64,000 bases of DNA from Leptospira selangorensis (GCF_004769405.1 NZ_RQES01000010.1:459716-523715), one strand, 5' to 3'. Shown: positions 10,102 to 20,504, counted from the first letter of the stretch. Numbers and translations are program-made. The notes: generated by a model not told the origin, from the sequence alone.

Positions 10102-10467
10102 ATGAATACAACCGCAAAAGAACCTGTTTGGATACCTGTCAGTACAGTAAGTGAATTTCCTGAAGATGGTGGAGTCTGCGCCAAAGTTTACGGAGAACAA
10201 ATCGCGATCTTTCATTTCAGTTCCAGAAATGAATGGTTTGCGTGCGAGAACAAATGTCCTCATACGGGAGACATGGTTTTAGCAAGAGGGATGATCGGTG
10301 ATTCTCAAGGAGAACCTAAGGTTGTATGCCCGATGCATAAAAAATCTTTTTCTCTTAGGACCGGTGCTTGTATCAGCGGAGATGAATATTCCATAAAAAC
10401 ATTTCCGGTTCATATCGAGGACGGAACCGTTTATATCGGGATCGAAAGCCCGGGAACTCAGGGTTAA
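10102..10467 (+). CDS. nirD: Nitrite reductase small subunit with complete Rieske ligands
   Basis: Partner of NirB in nitrite reduction. The 121-residue protein has a Rieske-like fold and keeps both metal-binding pairs, C52-P-H54 and C76-P-M-H79, so a [2Fe-2S] cluster is expected. From family knowledge, the E. coli NirD has lost these ligands. AGGAGATAAAA precedes the ATG. It begins 9 bases after nirB and ends 4 bases before the methyltransferase gene, in one operon. Confidence 0.92.
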   Translation: MNTTAKEPVWIPVSTVSEFPEDGGVCAKVYGEQIAIFHFSSRNEWFACENKCPHTGDMVLARGMIGDSQGEPKVVCPMHKKSFSLRTGACISGDEYSIKTFPVHIEDGTVYIGIESPGTQG

Positions 10468-10471
10468 GATC

Positions 10472-11242
10472 ATGAATCCTTCCATAGGAAAAGTATATCT
10501 AGTAGGTGCTGGTCCGGGAAATCCGGACCTTCTTACAGTCCGTGCAGTAAAACTTTTAAGAAAAGCGGATATTGTTTTATACGATGATCTTGTTTCCGCG
10601 GGAGTTTTGAAATACTGTAAAAAATCCGCGGTATTAGAATACGTCGGAAAAAGGATCGGACAACATAGTTGCCTTCAAACGGAGATCAATCAAAAATTAG
10701 GAGAATATGCTAAACAATATTCTAATATAGTTCGTTTGAAAGGAGGAGATCCTTCCATTTACGGAAGAGCTGGAGAAGAAATAGAATATCTTGCATCCTT
10801 AGGAATCGAATGTGAAATTTTAGCGGGAGTTACAACTGCTTCCGGAGCTGCTTCTAGTTTAGGAATTCCGCTCACTCATAGAGAATATGCGAGAGAGATA
10901 CTTTTCTTATCAGGCCATAAAAAGACGGGTAAAAATCCCGAAAGTTTCGAGGATTTAAACTTAGAAGGTAAAACTGTTTTGGTTTATATGGGACTGAACA
11001 GTTTGGAAAGTATCCGGGAGAATTTACTGGAGTCCGGAAACTCTGGCTCTACTCCAATGGCATTCATAGAAAACGCCACTCTTCCCAACCAGAGATTGGT
11101 ATTAGCAAATCTAGATACTTGTTTGGATAAAGCGGAAGAGTTTCAGATCAAGACGCCGGCATTATTGATCTTCGGGGAAATCGTGAGTTTTTATACTGAG
11201 CTGCAAAGGTTAAAAGAAGAAGGTAGGATCTCCTACTGTTAG
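10472..11242 (+). CDS. cobA: Uroporphyrinogen-III C-methyltransferase (first copy)
   Basis: Makes precorrin-2 from uroporphyrinogen III with two S-adenosylmethionine. Precorrin-2 is the branch point to siroheme and cobalamin. The 256 residues carry the tetrapyrrole methylase motifs VGAGPGNPDLLT near the N-terminus, RLKGGDPSIYGR and SGAASSLGIPLTHR. It lies in the nirBD operon, so supplying NirB siroheme is the likely job. No dehydrogenase/chelatase domain is attached (it is not a full CysG). A second copy with a separate dehydrogenase lies at 60131-60910. Confidence 0.93.
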   Translation: MNPSIGKVYLVGAGPGNPDLLTVRAVKLLRKADIVLYDDLVSAGVLKYCKKSAVLEYVGKRIGQHSCLQTEINQKLGEYAKQYSNIVRLKGGDPSIYGRAGEEIEYLASLGIECEILAGVTTASGAASSLGIPLTHREYAREILFLSGHKKTGKNPESFEDLNLEGKTVLVYMGLNSLESIRENLLESGNSGSTPMAFIENATLPNQRLVLANLDTCLDKAEEFQIKTPALLIFGEIVSFYTELQRLKEEGRISYC

Positions 11243-11309
11243 GAAAACTACTCGCAGTTTTCCTTAGCGGAATTATATTGATTCCTGCGGATTTCCGCTA
11301 AGAGGAAGC

Positions 11310-12224
11310 ATGAACGATATAACCGGAAAAAAAACAACTCTTAGAACTGCCCAGGCAGAAGGTTTTGTATTTTGCAAACCGGAAACCATTATTAGGATCA
11401 AAGAAAATACTCTTCCTAAAGGTGATTTATTCGGAGTTGCGAAGGCAGCCGCACTTCTCGGCTCTAAAAAAACTTCGGAATTAATTCCTCATTGCCATCC
11501 AGTTTCCATTGATTCATTTCAAATTGAATTCGAAGTTCTTTCCGACAAAAACGCCGTCAGGATCTTAACAACCGCCAAATCTATCGGAAAAACAGGTATA
11601 GAAATGGAAGCTTTAACCGGTGTTAGCGTAGCTTCATTAGTGATTTATGATTTACTAAAACCTATAGATAAAGAACTGGAAATTTCCTCGATTCGCCTTT
11701 TAGAGAAGAAGGGTGGAAAAACGGACTCTCAGATAACAAAATTTGCAGCAGGTTCCAAAGCCGGGATACTAGTCTGTTCCGATTCCACCTTCCAAGGAAA
11801 AAGAGAAGATGGTTCCGGAAAAGCGATCTTAAATCTATTAAAAGAGCATGATGTAGAAACTGTTAAATCTGAAATTCTTCCCGATGAACCGGAACAGATA
11901 CGAAATAGAATATTAGAATGGTCTAAACTAGGTTTAGATCTGATCGTTACCACCGGAGGAACAGGTCTCGGCCCCAGAGATAATACACCGGAAGCAATAA
12001 AAGAAATTTTGGAGCAAGAAATCCCGGGTATTGCAGAAGCTATGAGATCTTTCGGACAAGATAGAACTCCATTCGCGATGTTATCCAGATCAATTGCAGG
12101 CAGGATCGGCAAAACCTTAGTAGTGTCCGTTCCTGGAAGTACAAATGGAGCCACTGAAAGTTTACAGGCAATTCTTCCTGCAGTATTTCATGCTAAAAAA
12201 ATGATGAGAGGAGAAGGACATTGA
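11310..12224 (+). CDS. Bifunctional molybdopterin biosynthesis protein, MoaC-MoaB/Mog fusion
   Basis: The N-terminal ~150 residues match MoaC, which forms cyclic pyranopterin phosphate with MoaA (CHPVSIDS and KTGIEMEALTGVSVASLVIYD). Residues ~150-304 match MoaB/MogA, which adenylylates molybdopterin (GILVCSDSTFQG, TTGGTGLGPRDNTPEA). The two are separate genes in E. coli. Its place after nirBD and before moeA ties it to the molybdenum-dependent nitrate reductase. AGAGGAAGC precedes the ATG. MoaA, MoaD and MoaE are not in the window. Confidence 0.92.
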   Translation: MNDITGKKTTLRTAQAEGFVFCKPETIIRIKENTLPKGDLFGVAKAAALLGSKKTSELIPHCHPVSIDSFQIEFEVLSDKNAVRILTTAKSIGKTGIEMEALTGVSVASLVIYDLLKPIDKELEISSIRLLEKKGGKTDSQITKFAAGSKAGILVCSDSTFQGKREDGSGKAILNLLKEHDVETVKSEILPDEPEQIRNRILEWSKLGLDLIVTTGGTGLGPRDNTPEAIKEILEQEIPGIAEAMRSFGQDRTPFAMLSRSIAGRIGKTLVVSVPGSTNGATESLQAILPAVFHAKKMMRGEGH

Positions 12225-13417
12225 TCTCCGTCCAAGAAGCTCTAAAACTAGTAGAATCTTCTGCGAGTGAATCTTCTCCCGAAAATACTGATTTAGAAAA
12301 TTCTCTCGGCAAAGTGCTAAGAGAAAAGATCTATGCGGATAGAGATTACCCTCCTTTTCATAGGGCAACTATGGATGGATTTGCTTTGAAATCGGAAGGT
12401 TTTTCCGAAGATCGAATTTATTCTTATACAAGAGAGTTACGTGCGGGAGAGTCTTTTCAACTAGAAAGCGGAGAAGAAGCCATCCGTATCATGACAGGCG
12501 CTCCAGTTCCCGAAGGTTTTGATCTAGTCATCAAAATAGAAGACTCTGAAGATTTAGGAATTTCTAATGGAAAGAAACAAGTTCGCTTTCGAACTGAAAA
12601 ATTCGGCTCCTTCTCCAATATAGCGATCCAAGGAGAAGATCTAAAAAGAAATCAAGAAATCTTAAATGAAGGAACGTTGATCACTGCCTCTGTTCTTTCT
12701 TTACTTTCTTCCTTAGGGAAATATTCAGTTCAAACTTCTAAACTTCCTAGAGTAAGAGTGATCTCAACAGGTAACGAGATCGTGGGTCCTGGCGAAATTC
12801 CAAAACCTTGGCAGATCAGAGATTCCAATTCTTATTCTATTCGATCTTTATTAAAAAAATATGGTATAGTTCCTCTATCCATCACTCGAGCGGGTGACGA
12901 TCCGATTATTTTGGAAAAAGCAGTATTGGAAGGTTTAGATTCTGATCTTCTTATTCTCTCCGGTGGAGTTTCTATGGGGAATTTAGACCTGGTTCCTAAA
13001 ATCTTGGAAACTTCCGGTGTAAAAGAAATCTTTCATAAGGTAAGAATCAAACCCGGAAAACCGATTTGGTTTGGTAAGAAGAATGAACAGGCGGTCTTTG
13101 GTCTACCCGGGAATCCATTCAGTGTTCAGGTTTGTTTCCGGATTTTTGTAGAGGCTTATTTACGAAAATTTTTAGGACTTTCTTCGGAGAAACCTATCCT
13201 TCTGCCGTTTGCAGGAGAAAGAAAAAAGAAAAACAAACTGACCGAGTTCTTTCCGGTTTCTTATGAGACCAAAGTCCAAACTTTTTTGTCTGAAAAGAAG
13301 TTTAACGGAAGTGGAGATATTCGAGCAGGAATTTTTTCAGACGGACTAGGAGTCCAATTTTCAGAAACGGAAAATTTGAAAGAGGGAGATCTGTTGGAAT
13401 TCCATCCCTGGACCTAA
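12221..13417 (+). CDS. moeA: Molybdopterin molybdotransferase
   Basis: Inserts molybdate into adenylylated molybdopterin. The 398 residues show the family motifs DYPPFHRATMDGFAL (about 44-58), GAPVPEGFD, LSGGVSMGNLD and GLPGNPFSVQV. The start is a TTG overlapping the previous stop (TTGA) and preceded by AGGAGAAGG, so it is translationally coupled to the moaC-mog fusion. It is last in the nitrate operon. Together with the fusion it covers the final cofactor steps the nitrate reductase needs. Confidence 0.94.
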   Translation: MISVQEALKLVESSASESSPENTDLENSLGKVLREKIYADRDYPPFHRATMDGFALKSEGFSEDRIYSYTRELRAGESFQLESGEEAIRIMTGAPVPEGFDLVIKIEDSEDLGISNGKKQVRFRTEKFGSFSNIAIQGEDLKRNQEILNEGTLITASVLSLLSSLGKYSVQTSKLPRVRVISTGNEIVGPGEIPKPWQIRDSNSYSIRSLLKKYGIVPLSITRAGDDPIILEKAVLEGLDSDLLILSGGVSMGNLDLVPKILETSGVKEIFHKVRIKPGKPIWFGKKNEQAVFGLPGNPFSVQVCFRIFVEAYLRKFLGLSSEKPILLPFAGERKKKNKLTEFFPVSYETKVQTFLSEKKFNGSGDIRAGIFSDGLGVQFSETENLKEGDLLEFHPWT

Positions 13418-13479
13418 TCCAGATTGACCCAAGTGGCTCATCGATTGAAATAAGACTATAAATTATCTCAAAAATGTTT

Positions 13480-13495
13480 TGTAGGAACTCCTACA
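13480..13495. repeat. Short perfect palindrome upstream of icd
   Basis: TGTAGGAACTCCTACA has 7-bp arms around AC and sits immediately before the icd ribosome site (GGAGGG). In RNA it would form a small hairpin next to the Shine-Dalgarno sequence. It could be a protein site, an RNA element or one copy of a dispersed intergenic repeat. No other copy is seen in this window. Confidence 0.5.
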
Positions 13496-13508
13496 TCGGA
13501 GGGTCTGT

Positions 13509-14975
<1,467 letters not shown>

Positions 14976-14976
14976 A

Positions 14977-15387
14977 TTAAACTTGGTTCATTAGAATTTT
15001 TTTAAAAGAATCCAAAGACACAGGTTTGATTATATAATCTTTTACTAATGGAATTTCTTTAGCTCTTCTTAGATCAGAATCATCTACAGAAGAGCTAACC
15101 ATATAAATTTCAGGTTTTTTGCTGAGTAAGTTCACAAAGTTCGCGTACTCGTCTAAAAATTGCCAGCCGTCCATAAAAGGCATATTAATATCTAAGAATA
15201 TAAAATCAGGAATGATATCCGGCTCACTCTGGTGTTCTTTCAAAAAGCTGATCGCACCTTCTCCGTCCGGAAATACTTTTAAACTTTCGACAGCACCTGT
15301 CTTTTCGATGGTTCTTTTAGCGATCTCGACAAAGATCGCATCGTCATCTACAAGTAATAGTTTCTGTTTTTTAGATAGCGAATTCAT
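14977..15387 (-). CDS. CheY-like single-domain response regulator
   Basis: A 136-residue receiver domain without an output domain. It has the acidic pocket D14-D15-D16, the phospho-acceptor D66 (FLDINMPFMDGW), the conserved serine near S98 and K121-P. It is encoded just downstream of, and overlapping by 17 bases, the PAS histidine kinase, so it is probably its phosphorylation partner. It likely signals by protein contact rather than DNA binding. The target is unknown. Confidence 0.9.
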   Translation of the reverse strand: MNSLSKKQKLLLVDDDAIFVEIAKRTIEKTGAVESLKVFPDGEGAISFLKEHQSEPDIIPDFIFLDINMPFMDGWQFLDEYANFVNLLSKKPEIYMVSSSVDDSDLRRAKEIPLVKDYIIKPVSLDSFKKILMNQV

Positions 15388-17284
15388 TTGCTTTAGAAAG
15401 ATGTATTATAAATTTCGTGCCCTGTCCAGGGGTACTTTCCACATGGATTTCTCCTCCCAAGGATTCGATTTGGTTTTTGGTCATGAACAGACCTAAACCT
15501 CTTCCGTCCGTGTTTCGGTGAAATCTTTTGTGTAATTTAAAAATTTGATCCCCATGTTTATTTAAGTCAATTCCTAAACCGTTATCCTGCACTTCCAAAA
15601 CGTGATTTCCGTGAGACCAATATGTCCTAAATCGGATCACTGGATGAGGGGATTCACATCTATATTTCAAAGAATTAGAAAGTAGATTTAAGAATATACT
15701 CTCCAAATAGACCGGAGGGTAGACAATTGAAGGAGATTCAGAAAAATCTGCAATGATTTCGGCATCACATTCCAATATTTGGCCTAAAAACATTGCCTTT
15801 ACTCTGGAAAACACCGATTCGAATAGTATTTCTTCCGAAACAACCTTTGGACTTTGTCTTATTTTGATAACTTCAACGATTTCGTTTAATGTTTTAAGTA
15901 ATTGGTCAGAGGTAGTCTTGAGATAGTCCATATATTCGACTTTCTCTTCTTCCGTTTCCGCTTCTTCTAAAAACTTTACTAGCGTGGAGATGTTACCGAT
16001 TGGAGATCTCATATTATGGGATACAATCTGGTTAAATTCCTCTAACTGAGAGATCCTTTCTTTTAAATGAGTTCCTACTGATCTAAGCCTTGCATTTTTT
16101 TCTCTTAGGATATTTTCTAAGATCCGTTTGCGAGAGATATCCTGGATCTGAGCAACGATGAACATTAGTTCTCCCGAATCTTTTCTAACTGCAACTCCAG
16201 TGATAAATACCCAAACTATATGTCCTTTTTTATGGATGTATCTTTTTGCAAATTGAGCGCCGTTTCTTTCCCCATCGATAATTTTGCGAAATGCTTCCGC
16301 ACCAATATTTAGATCTTCAGGATGAGTAACGTCTTGGAAAGATTTGAAAAGAAGTTCGTCGGGTTCATATCCTAACATCTTTGCAAAGGACTGATTGAGC
16401 TCCAAAAAATGCCCATTCTTATCCAATAGAATGATCCCGTTACCGGAACTATGAAATGCTTCGGAAAATTTTTTCTCGCTTAAGCGGATCTCTTCTTCTA
16501 CCAATTTAGAAAGAGTGATGTCTTGCATCGCACCGTATACCCCAACAATCCTTCCATCTGAATATGCGGGTTTACCTTGGGTCCGAACCCAGATCACTCT
16601 TCCAGTCTCTGTGACCATTCTATGTTCCACAGAGTACGTCTCACCTTTTTGATAGACTCTTAAATTATTCTCTCTTAACTTTTCCATGTCTTCAGAATAA
16701 GAATATTTCTGATACACAGTATCTCTATCAATACCTAGAGAAGGGTCTCTTTCTAAGATCCTATAAATTTCAGAAGACCAATACAAACTACCTGTTTCGA
16801 TATTGGATTCCCAAGCCCCTACTTTTGCGAGTTCTGCCATGATAGATGAGAATTTTTTTTCCTGCTGCAAACTCTCCGTTAGTCGTACTTGATCGGTAAC
16901 ATCTCTAGAAGTTGTGTTTAAATAAGTGACCGTACCTTCTTTATTTTTAATTGGCTGGGTCAAGGTTTGGAACCAAACATAGTCCCCATCCTTCTTCAAA
17001 AAACGATATTGAGTAGCGACCGTAGGTCTTCCCTCTTTGGCAGGATTATGAGAATCAATAATAATACGTTCCCTATCATCAGGATGAATAAAGTCGTATG
17101 GATTCCGACCCAACATTTCTTCCGGTTTAAAACCGGTAAGAGTTTCGATGATAGGATTTACATAAAGATAGATCCCTTCCGGGTCGTGTAAGCAGATTAG
17201 TTCTCGGCTTGTTTCGATCAAGATCTGGTACAAATCTTGGTTTTGATCCAATTTGATTTTTTCCTGACCTGTTCTTTCTTCCAT
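15371..17284 (-). CDS. PAS-domain sensor histidine kinase
   Basis: A 637-residue cytoplasmic kinase with no obvious membrane segment. Three PAS domains lie at about 15-130, 145-260 and 270-390. A short coiled linker (~390-420) follows, then the phospho-acceptor H423 in SHNMRSPIGN, and an ATPase domain with the N-box around 533-540 (LNLLSNSLKY), DNGLGID near 567 and GRGLGLF near 594. It shares a transcript with the receiver protein at 14977-15387. The input signal is unknown. The ATG at 17284 follows GAAAGAACAGG with poor spacing, so the precise start is less certain. Confidence 0.9.
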   Translation of the reverse strand: MEERTGQEKIKLDQNQDLYQILIETSRELICLHDPEGIYLYVNPIIETLTGFKPEEMLGRNPYDFIHPDDRERIIIDSHNPAKEGRPTVATQYRFLKKDGDYVWFQTLTQPIKNKEGTVTYLNTTSRDVTDQVRLTESLQQEKKFSSIMAELAKVGAWESNIETGSLYWSSEIYRILERDPSLGIDRDTVYQKYSYSEDMEKLRENNLRVYQKGETYSVEHRMVTETGRVIWVRTQGKPAYSDGRIVGVYGAMQDITLSKLVEEEIRLSEKKFSEAFHSSGNGIILLDKNGHFLELNQSFAKMLGYEPDELLFKSFQDVTHPEDLNIGAEAFRKIIDGERNGAQFAKRYIHKKGHIVWVFITGVAVRKDSGELMFIVAQIQDISRKRILENILREKNARLRSVGTHLKERISQLEEFNQIVSHNMRSPIGNISTLVKFLEEAETEEEKVEYMDYLKTTSDQLLKTLNEIVEVIKIRQSPKVVSEEILFESVFSRVKAMFLGQILECDAEIIADFSESPSIVYPPVYLESIFLNLLSNSLKYRCESPHPVIRFRTYWSHGNHVLEVQDNGLGIDLNKHGDQIFKLHKRFHRNTDGRGLGLFMTKNQIESLGGEIHVESTPGQGTKFIIHLSKANEFAI

Positions 17285-17617
17285 AAAATGTAAGAACTTG
17301 CTCTATTAGCTAATACATATAAAGACGACTTAGACGAGTACAATGCGAACAAAAAAGGTCGAAAATCCCGAAATGTAAGGGATTTATTGCTGCAAAATAA
17401 ACTGATCTAAGATTTCAAATTTCACTCAGAACTAAACTTTTCGTCCTAGAACGAGTGATCTGTTTTTGAGGATTCGGTCCCGAAAAAGGAACCATTTTTC
17501 GCGTGAGTTTTATCTCTTTTAGAAGAATCAAAAAGAGGAAAAGTAAATTAGAAAAACGTAATTTGATTAATAGGAGAAGTTTTCCGGTCCGGATAAGACC
17601 GAAAACTTCAGGCCTGA
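17285..17617. other. Intergenic region between the kinase and ferredoxin genes
   Basis: No coding gene is supported here. The kinase promoter should lie near its right-hand gene start. The left-going ferredoxin transcript runs into a bulged hairpin at 17578-17607 (AGTTTTCCGGTC with GACCGAAAACT), which may stop it. That hairpin lacks a T-run on either side, so it is at best a weak terminator. Confidence 0.35.
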
Positions 17618-17851
17618 TTATTCTCCGTCGTCTCCGATCGCTTCCACTGGACAGATTTCCATAGCTTTACGAGCGGCAATCGCTTCTTCCGGACTGGCAG
17701 GCTGTTTATGAAAATATACCTTAGACTCATCGTCGGTATACTTCAAAAGTTGAGGAGCCTCTTCCAAGCAGTCATTACAAGGCACACAGCTATTATCAAT
17801 ATAGAATTTGCCCGGAACGTTTTCCGGAACTTTGTCATTCTTATCTGCCAT
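17618..17851 (-). CDS. Small single-cluster [4Fe-4S] ferredoxin
   Basis: A 77-residue acidic electron carrier. The cysteines C22-x2-C25-x2-C28 and the distant C67 followed by proline fit one [4Fe-4S] cluster. It could donate electrons to enzymes such as the ferredoxin-type sulfite reductase in this window, but its partner is not shown by context. It diverges from the GMC oxidoreductase operon across a 100-base gap holding a perfect palindrome. Confidence 0.88.
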   Translation of the reverse strand: MADKNDKVPENVPGKFYIDNSCVPCNDCLEEAPQLLKYTDDESKVYFHKQPASPEEAIAARKAMEICPVEAIGDDGE

Positions 17852-17892
17852 GAATACTAAGGATTATCGAACGTTTGGAACGTCAAGTTGGT

Positions 17893-17906
17893 TTTCTATA
17901 TAGAAA
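17893..17906. promoter_or_regulatory. Palindrome between divergent ferredoxin and oxidoreductase genes
   Basis: TTTCTATATAGAAA is a perfect 14-base palindrome, flanked by further AT pairs. It lies 42 bases before the ferredoxin start and 49 before the Tat-exported subunit. It is well placed as an operator for one or both directions. The regulator is unknown. Confidence 0.4.
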
Positions 17907-17954
17907 CGGGTAGGATAGGATTGACAACTCCAAGAATCGAAGGAAAACACTGCA

Positions 17955-18536
17955 ATGGCAAATTCAGCCCCACGTTTATCCCGCAGAACATTCTTGAGAC
18001 TGGGACTCGCCGGTTCAGGAGCTCTAGTACTTGGGGGATCTATCTGTATCTTAAACAGATCTTCCAGACAATTACCTAAGGCACTATTTTTCTCCGAATC
18101 AGAATTAGAAATCCTAGCTGCATTATCAGAAGCTATCTTACCTGAAGCCGCTAACGCTCCAACATATAAAGAAGCAAAGGTATTGGAAAGATTAGATGAA
18201 GAATTTTATTTCGTGGATCCTTTCTTATCCGATGATTTTAAAACTTTAATAATGGTTTTAGAGTACCTTCCGTTCTTTCATTGGAAGTTTTCCAGATTCT
18301 CCAAACTTTCTTTAGAATCTAGAAGAGAGTTTTTATCGGAATTAAATCATTCCGACTCGGATACCGTAAGAGCTGTTTGGGCAAATTTAAGAATGCCGAT
18401 CTTTCTAATGTACTATGGACACGAATCCACTTTCAAAACGATTTCGTATGACGGACCTTTTTTAAATCCTCCTGAAAAATTAAGCGAATCCAGGATCTAT
18501 TATCGCAAGTTAGTAGGAGGTTCCGATGTCGGGTAA
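17955..18536 (+). CDS. Tat-exported small subunit, gluconate 2-dehydrogenase subunit 3-like
   Basis: A 193-residue protein beginning with a twin-arginine signal: SRRTFLRLGLAGSGALVLGG at about residues 9-28. After cleavage the protein resembles the subunit-3 partners of membrane-linked GMC dehydrogenases (ESELEILAALSEAILP). The next gene is a GMC oxidoreductase without its own signal, overlapping by 11 bases, so this subunit probably carries the flavoprotein across the membrane by hitch-hiking. Sugar, polyol or sterol substrates are all possible. Confidence 0.82.
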   Translation: MANSAPRLSRRTFLRLGLAGSGALVLGGSICILNRSSRQLPKALFFSESELEILAALSEAILPEAANAPTYKEAKVLERLDEEFYFVDPFLSDDFKTLIMVLEYLPFFHWKFSRFSKLSLESRREFLSELNHSDSDTVRAVWANLRMPIFLMYYGHESTFKTISYDGPFLNPPEKLSESRIYYRKLVGGSDVG

Positions 18537-20079
18537 AATTTACGAATGGAAAAATTTAGGCGAATCCAAAGAGATCCGCACGGAAGTTTTAGTAATCGGA
18601 ACCGGTTGTGGTGGTGCAACTGTTGCTTACGAGTTAGCAAAGGCAGGGAAGAAGGTAACCTTGATCGAAGAAGGAGGTTACTACCATACAGGATCATTCG
18701 ATAATCATGAATTGAATATGGCCGGCAAAGTTTCTGCAGAAAGAAATATGGCCACCACTGCGGATGGAACAGTAAATATAGTATATGGAAAAAATGTAGG
18801 CGGCGCCTCAGTTCATTATTGGGCTGATAGTTATAGGACTCCGAAAGACAGATTAGAGCTCTGGAAAGACAAATTCGGAATATTAGGCCACAGTGCGGAA
18901 GATCTAGAACCTTTTTGGAAAGAGTTAGACGACACACTGAATGTCCATCCCGCCAAAGAAGAAAATTATAATAGAATGAACCAATTGGTTCGTAAGGCTT
19001 CCAAAGAATTAGGATGGGAAGGAAATCCAGTCCCACAAGCACGTAAGAACTGTCAAAAATCCGGACACTGTATGCAAGGATGTATGTTCGGAGCAAAACA
19101 AAGCCAACTAATCACTCATATTCCGATGGCAATGGCTTTAGGCGCAGATCTTTACGCTGATACCAAAGCTTTAGAACTGGAATATGAAGGAGATAAGGTA
19201 GTCGGATTAGAAGCAGTTGTGATCGACAGACCTTCTCAAAAAGAATCAGAAGTAAAATTACGTTTTAAAGCGGACACAATCGTTGTCGCAGCAGGAGGAT
19301 TCGGAAGTTCTACATTTCTTCTTAAAAACGGACTTAAGAAAAAATTACCTGCATTAGGAGAATTTTTAGCCATCAATCCTTCTCCGTTCGTTCATGCGCT
19401 TTATAAAGAATCGATTATACAATGGAGAAATATTCCATCAGCATACGGGGTGGAAGAATTTAGATTGGCACGTTATGCAGGCGGCACTTATAGAGAAGGC
19501 GGCTATCTCATAATGGCAAATCAATTACAACCGGGAGCGATAGGCGCTCTTGTACCAGGATTCGGAGAAGAACATTTCGAGATCATGAAAGAACTCCCTA
19601 GACTGGGAGGGACAATAGGTTGGATTGACGATCCGGATTCCGAATTAGGAAGAATAGAGATCAAATCCGGTGGAAAAAGAGAAGTGCAATACAGTTTCGG
19701 ACCGCTCACTAAAGAGATACTCAAAGACTGTATTCGCAAACAAGTTATCCTAAACTTTAAAGCAGGCGCATACAAAGTCATCCTTCCAGATCTAAAAAGA
19801 ACGGTCTTAACTAAACCGGAAGAAATAGATATTGTGGATTCTCTTCCATTAACTCCTGCATCTATGGCGATGGCTGCTCCTCATCCTGCGGGTGGATGTA
19901 GAATGGGACTGGATCCAAAAACTTCAGTCGTGGATTGGAAACATAAGGTGCATGGAATTTCGAATTTATATATAAGCGATTCCAGCGTGTTCCCTACTGC
20001 GGTTTCTGTGGATCCAAGCTATACGATTATGGCATTCTCCAAAAGAGCCGCCCAATTTATTTCTGAGAAGAAGTCTTGA
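18526..20079 (+). CDS. GMC-family FAD oxidoreductase
   Basis: A 517-residue flavoprotein. The FAD-binding motif VIGTGCGGATVAYELAKAG lies at about 18-38. The C-terminal HPAGGCRMG and SDSSVFPTAVSVDPSYTIMA segments are GMC signatures, the first close to the catalytic histidine region. A cysteine-rich stretch (KNCQKSGHCMQGC at about 168-180) is typical of bacterial relatives of cholesterol oxidase and gluconate dehydrogenase. It overlaps the Tat-signal subunit gene and likely acts with it in the periplasm. The substrate is unknown. Confidence 0.88.
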   Translation: MSGKIYEWKNLGESKEIRTEVLVIGTGCGGATVAYELAKAGKKVTLIEEGGYYHTGSFDNHELNMAGKVSAERNMATTADGTVNIVYGKNVGGASVHYWADSYRTPKDRLELWKDKFGILGHSAEDLEPFWKELDDTLNVHPAKEENYNRMNQLVRKASKELGWEGNPVPQARKNCQKSGHCMQGCMFGAKQSQLITHIPMAMALGADLYADTKALELEYEGDKVVGLEAVVIDRPSQKESEVKLRFKADTIVVAAGGFGSSTFLLKNGLKKKLPALGEFLAINPSPFVHALYKESIIQWRNIPSAYGVEEFRLARYAGGTYREGGYLIMANQLQPGAIGALVPGFGEEHFEIMKELPRLGGTIGWIDDPDSELGRIEIKSGGKREVQYSFGPLTKEILKDCIRKQVILNFKAGAYKVILPDLKRTVLTKPEEIDIVDSLPLTPASMAMAAPHPAGGCRMGLDPKTSVVDWKHKVHGISNLYISDSSVFPTAVSVDPSYTIMAFSKRAAQFISEKKS

Positions 20080-20159
20080 ATATCCACGTGGAACTTTTGG
20101 ATCGAATCTCCTTGACCGGACCGCTCCTTAGAAAAACATCGTAATCGCAACCAAGAACC

Positions 20160-20249
<90 letters not shown>

Positions 20250-20273
20250 GTTCTTGCTTCCGGTGGATCTAAT

Positions 20274-20504
20274 ATGGAACCGCTAGGTAAAACATTTCTT
20301 TGGATCGGGGCATTCTTCCTGATTATTGGGGCCATAATCGTTTTCGGCTCCAAACTTCCATTTATCTCTTCTCTAGGAAATTTACCCGGAGACTTCAAAA
20401 TCGAAAGAGAAAATTTCAGATTTTATTTTCCTTTCGCAACTTCCATTCTGATCAGCATCGGACTTTCACTTCTTCTGTATCTTTGGAACAGATTTATACA
20501 TTAA
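20274..20504 (+). CDS. DUF2905 family small membrane protein
   Basis: A 76-residue protein with two hydrophobic helices (about 7-27 and 52-72) around a conserved central SSLGNLPGDFKIERENFRFYFP stretch characteristic of DUF2905. Function is unknown. It begins 24 bases after the tRNA and ends 9 bases before the aminotransferase gene, so all three could be on one transcript. Confidence 0.85.
   Translation: MEPLGKTFLWIGAFFLIIGAIIVFGSKLPFISSLGNLPGDFKIERENFRFYFPFATSILISIGLSLLLYLWNRFIH

Noticed and set aside
17578..17607. Bulged hairpin considered as a ferredoxin terminator
   Set aside because: It has no T-run in either direction, so it is mentioned only as a weak possibility.
18500..19096. Leftward 198-codon frame over the GMC oxidoreductase
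   Set aside because: Its composition is that of an antisense shadow and it overlaps two well-supported genes.
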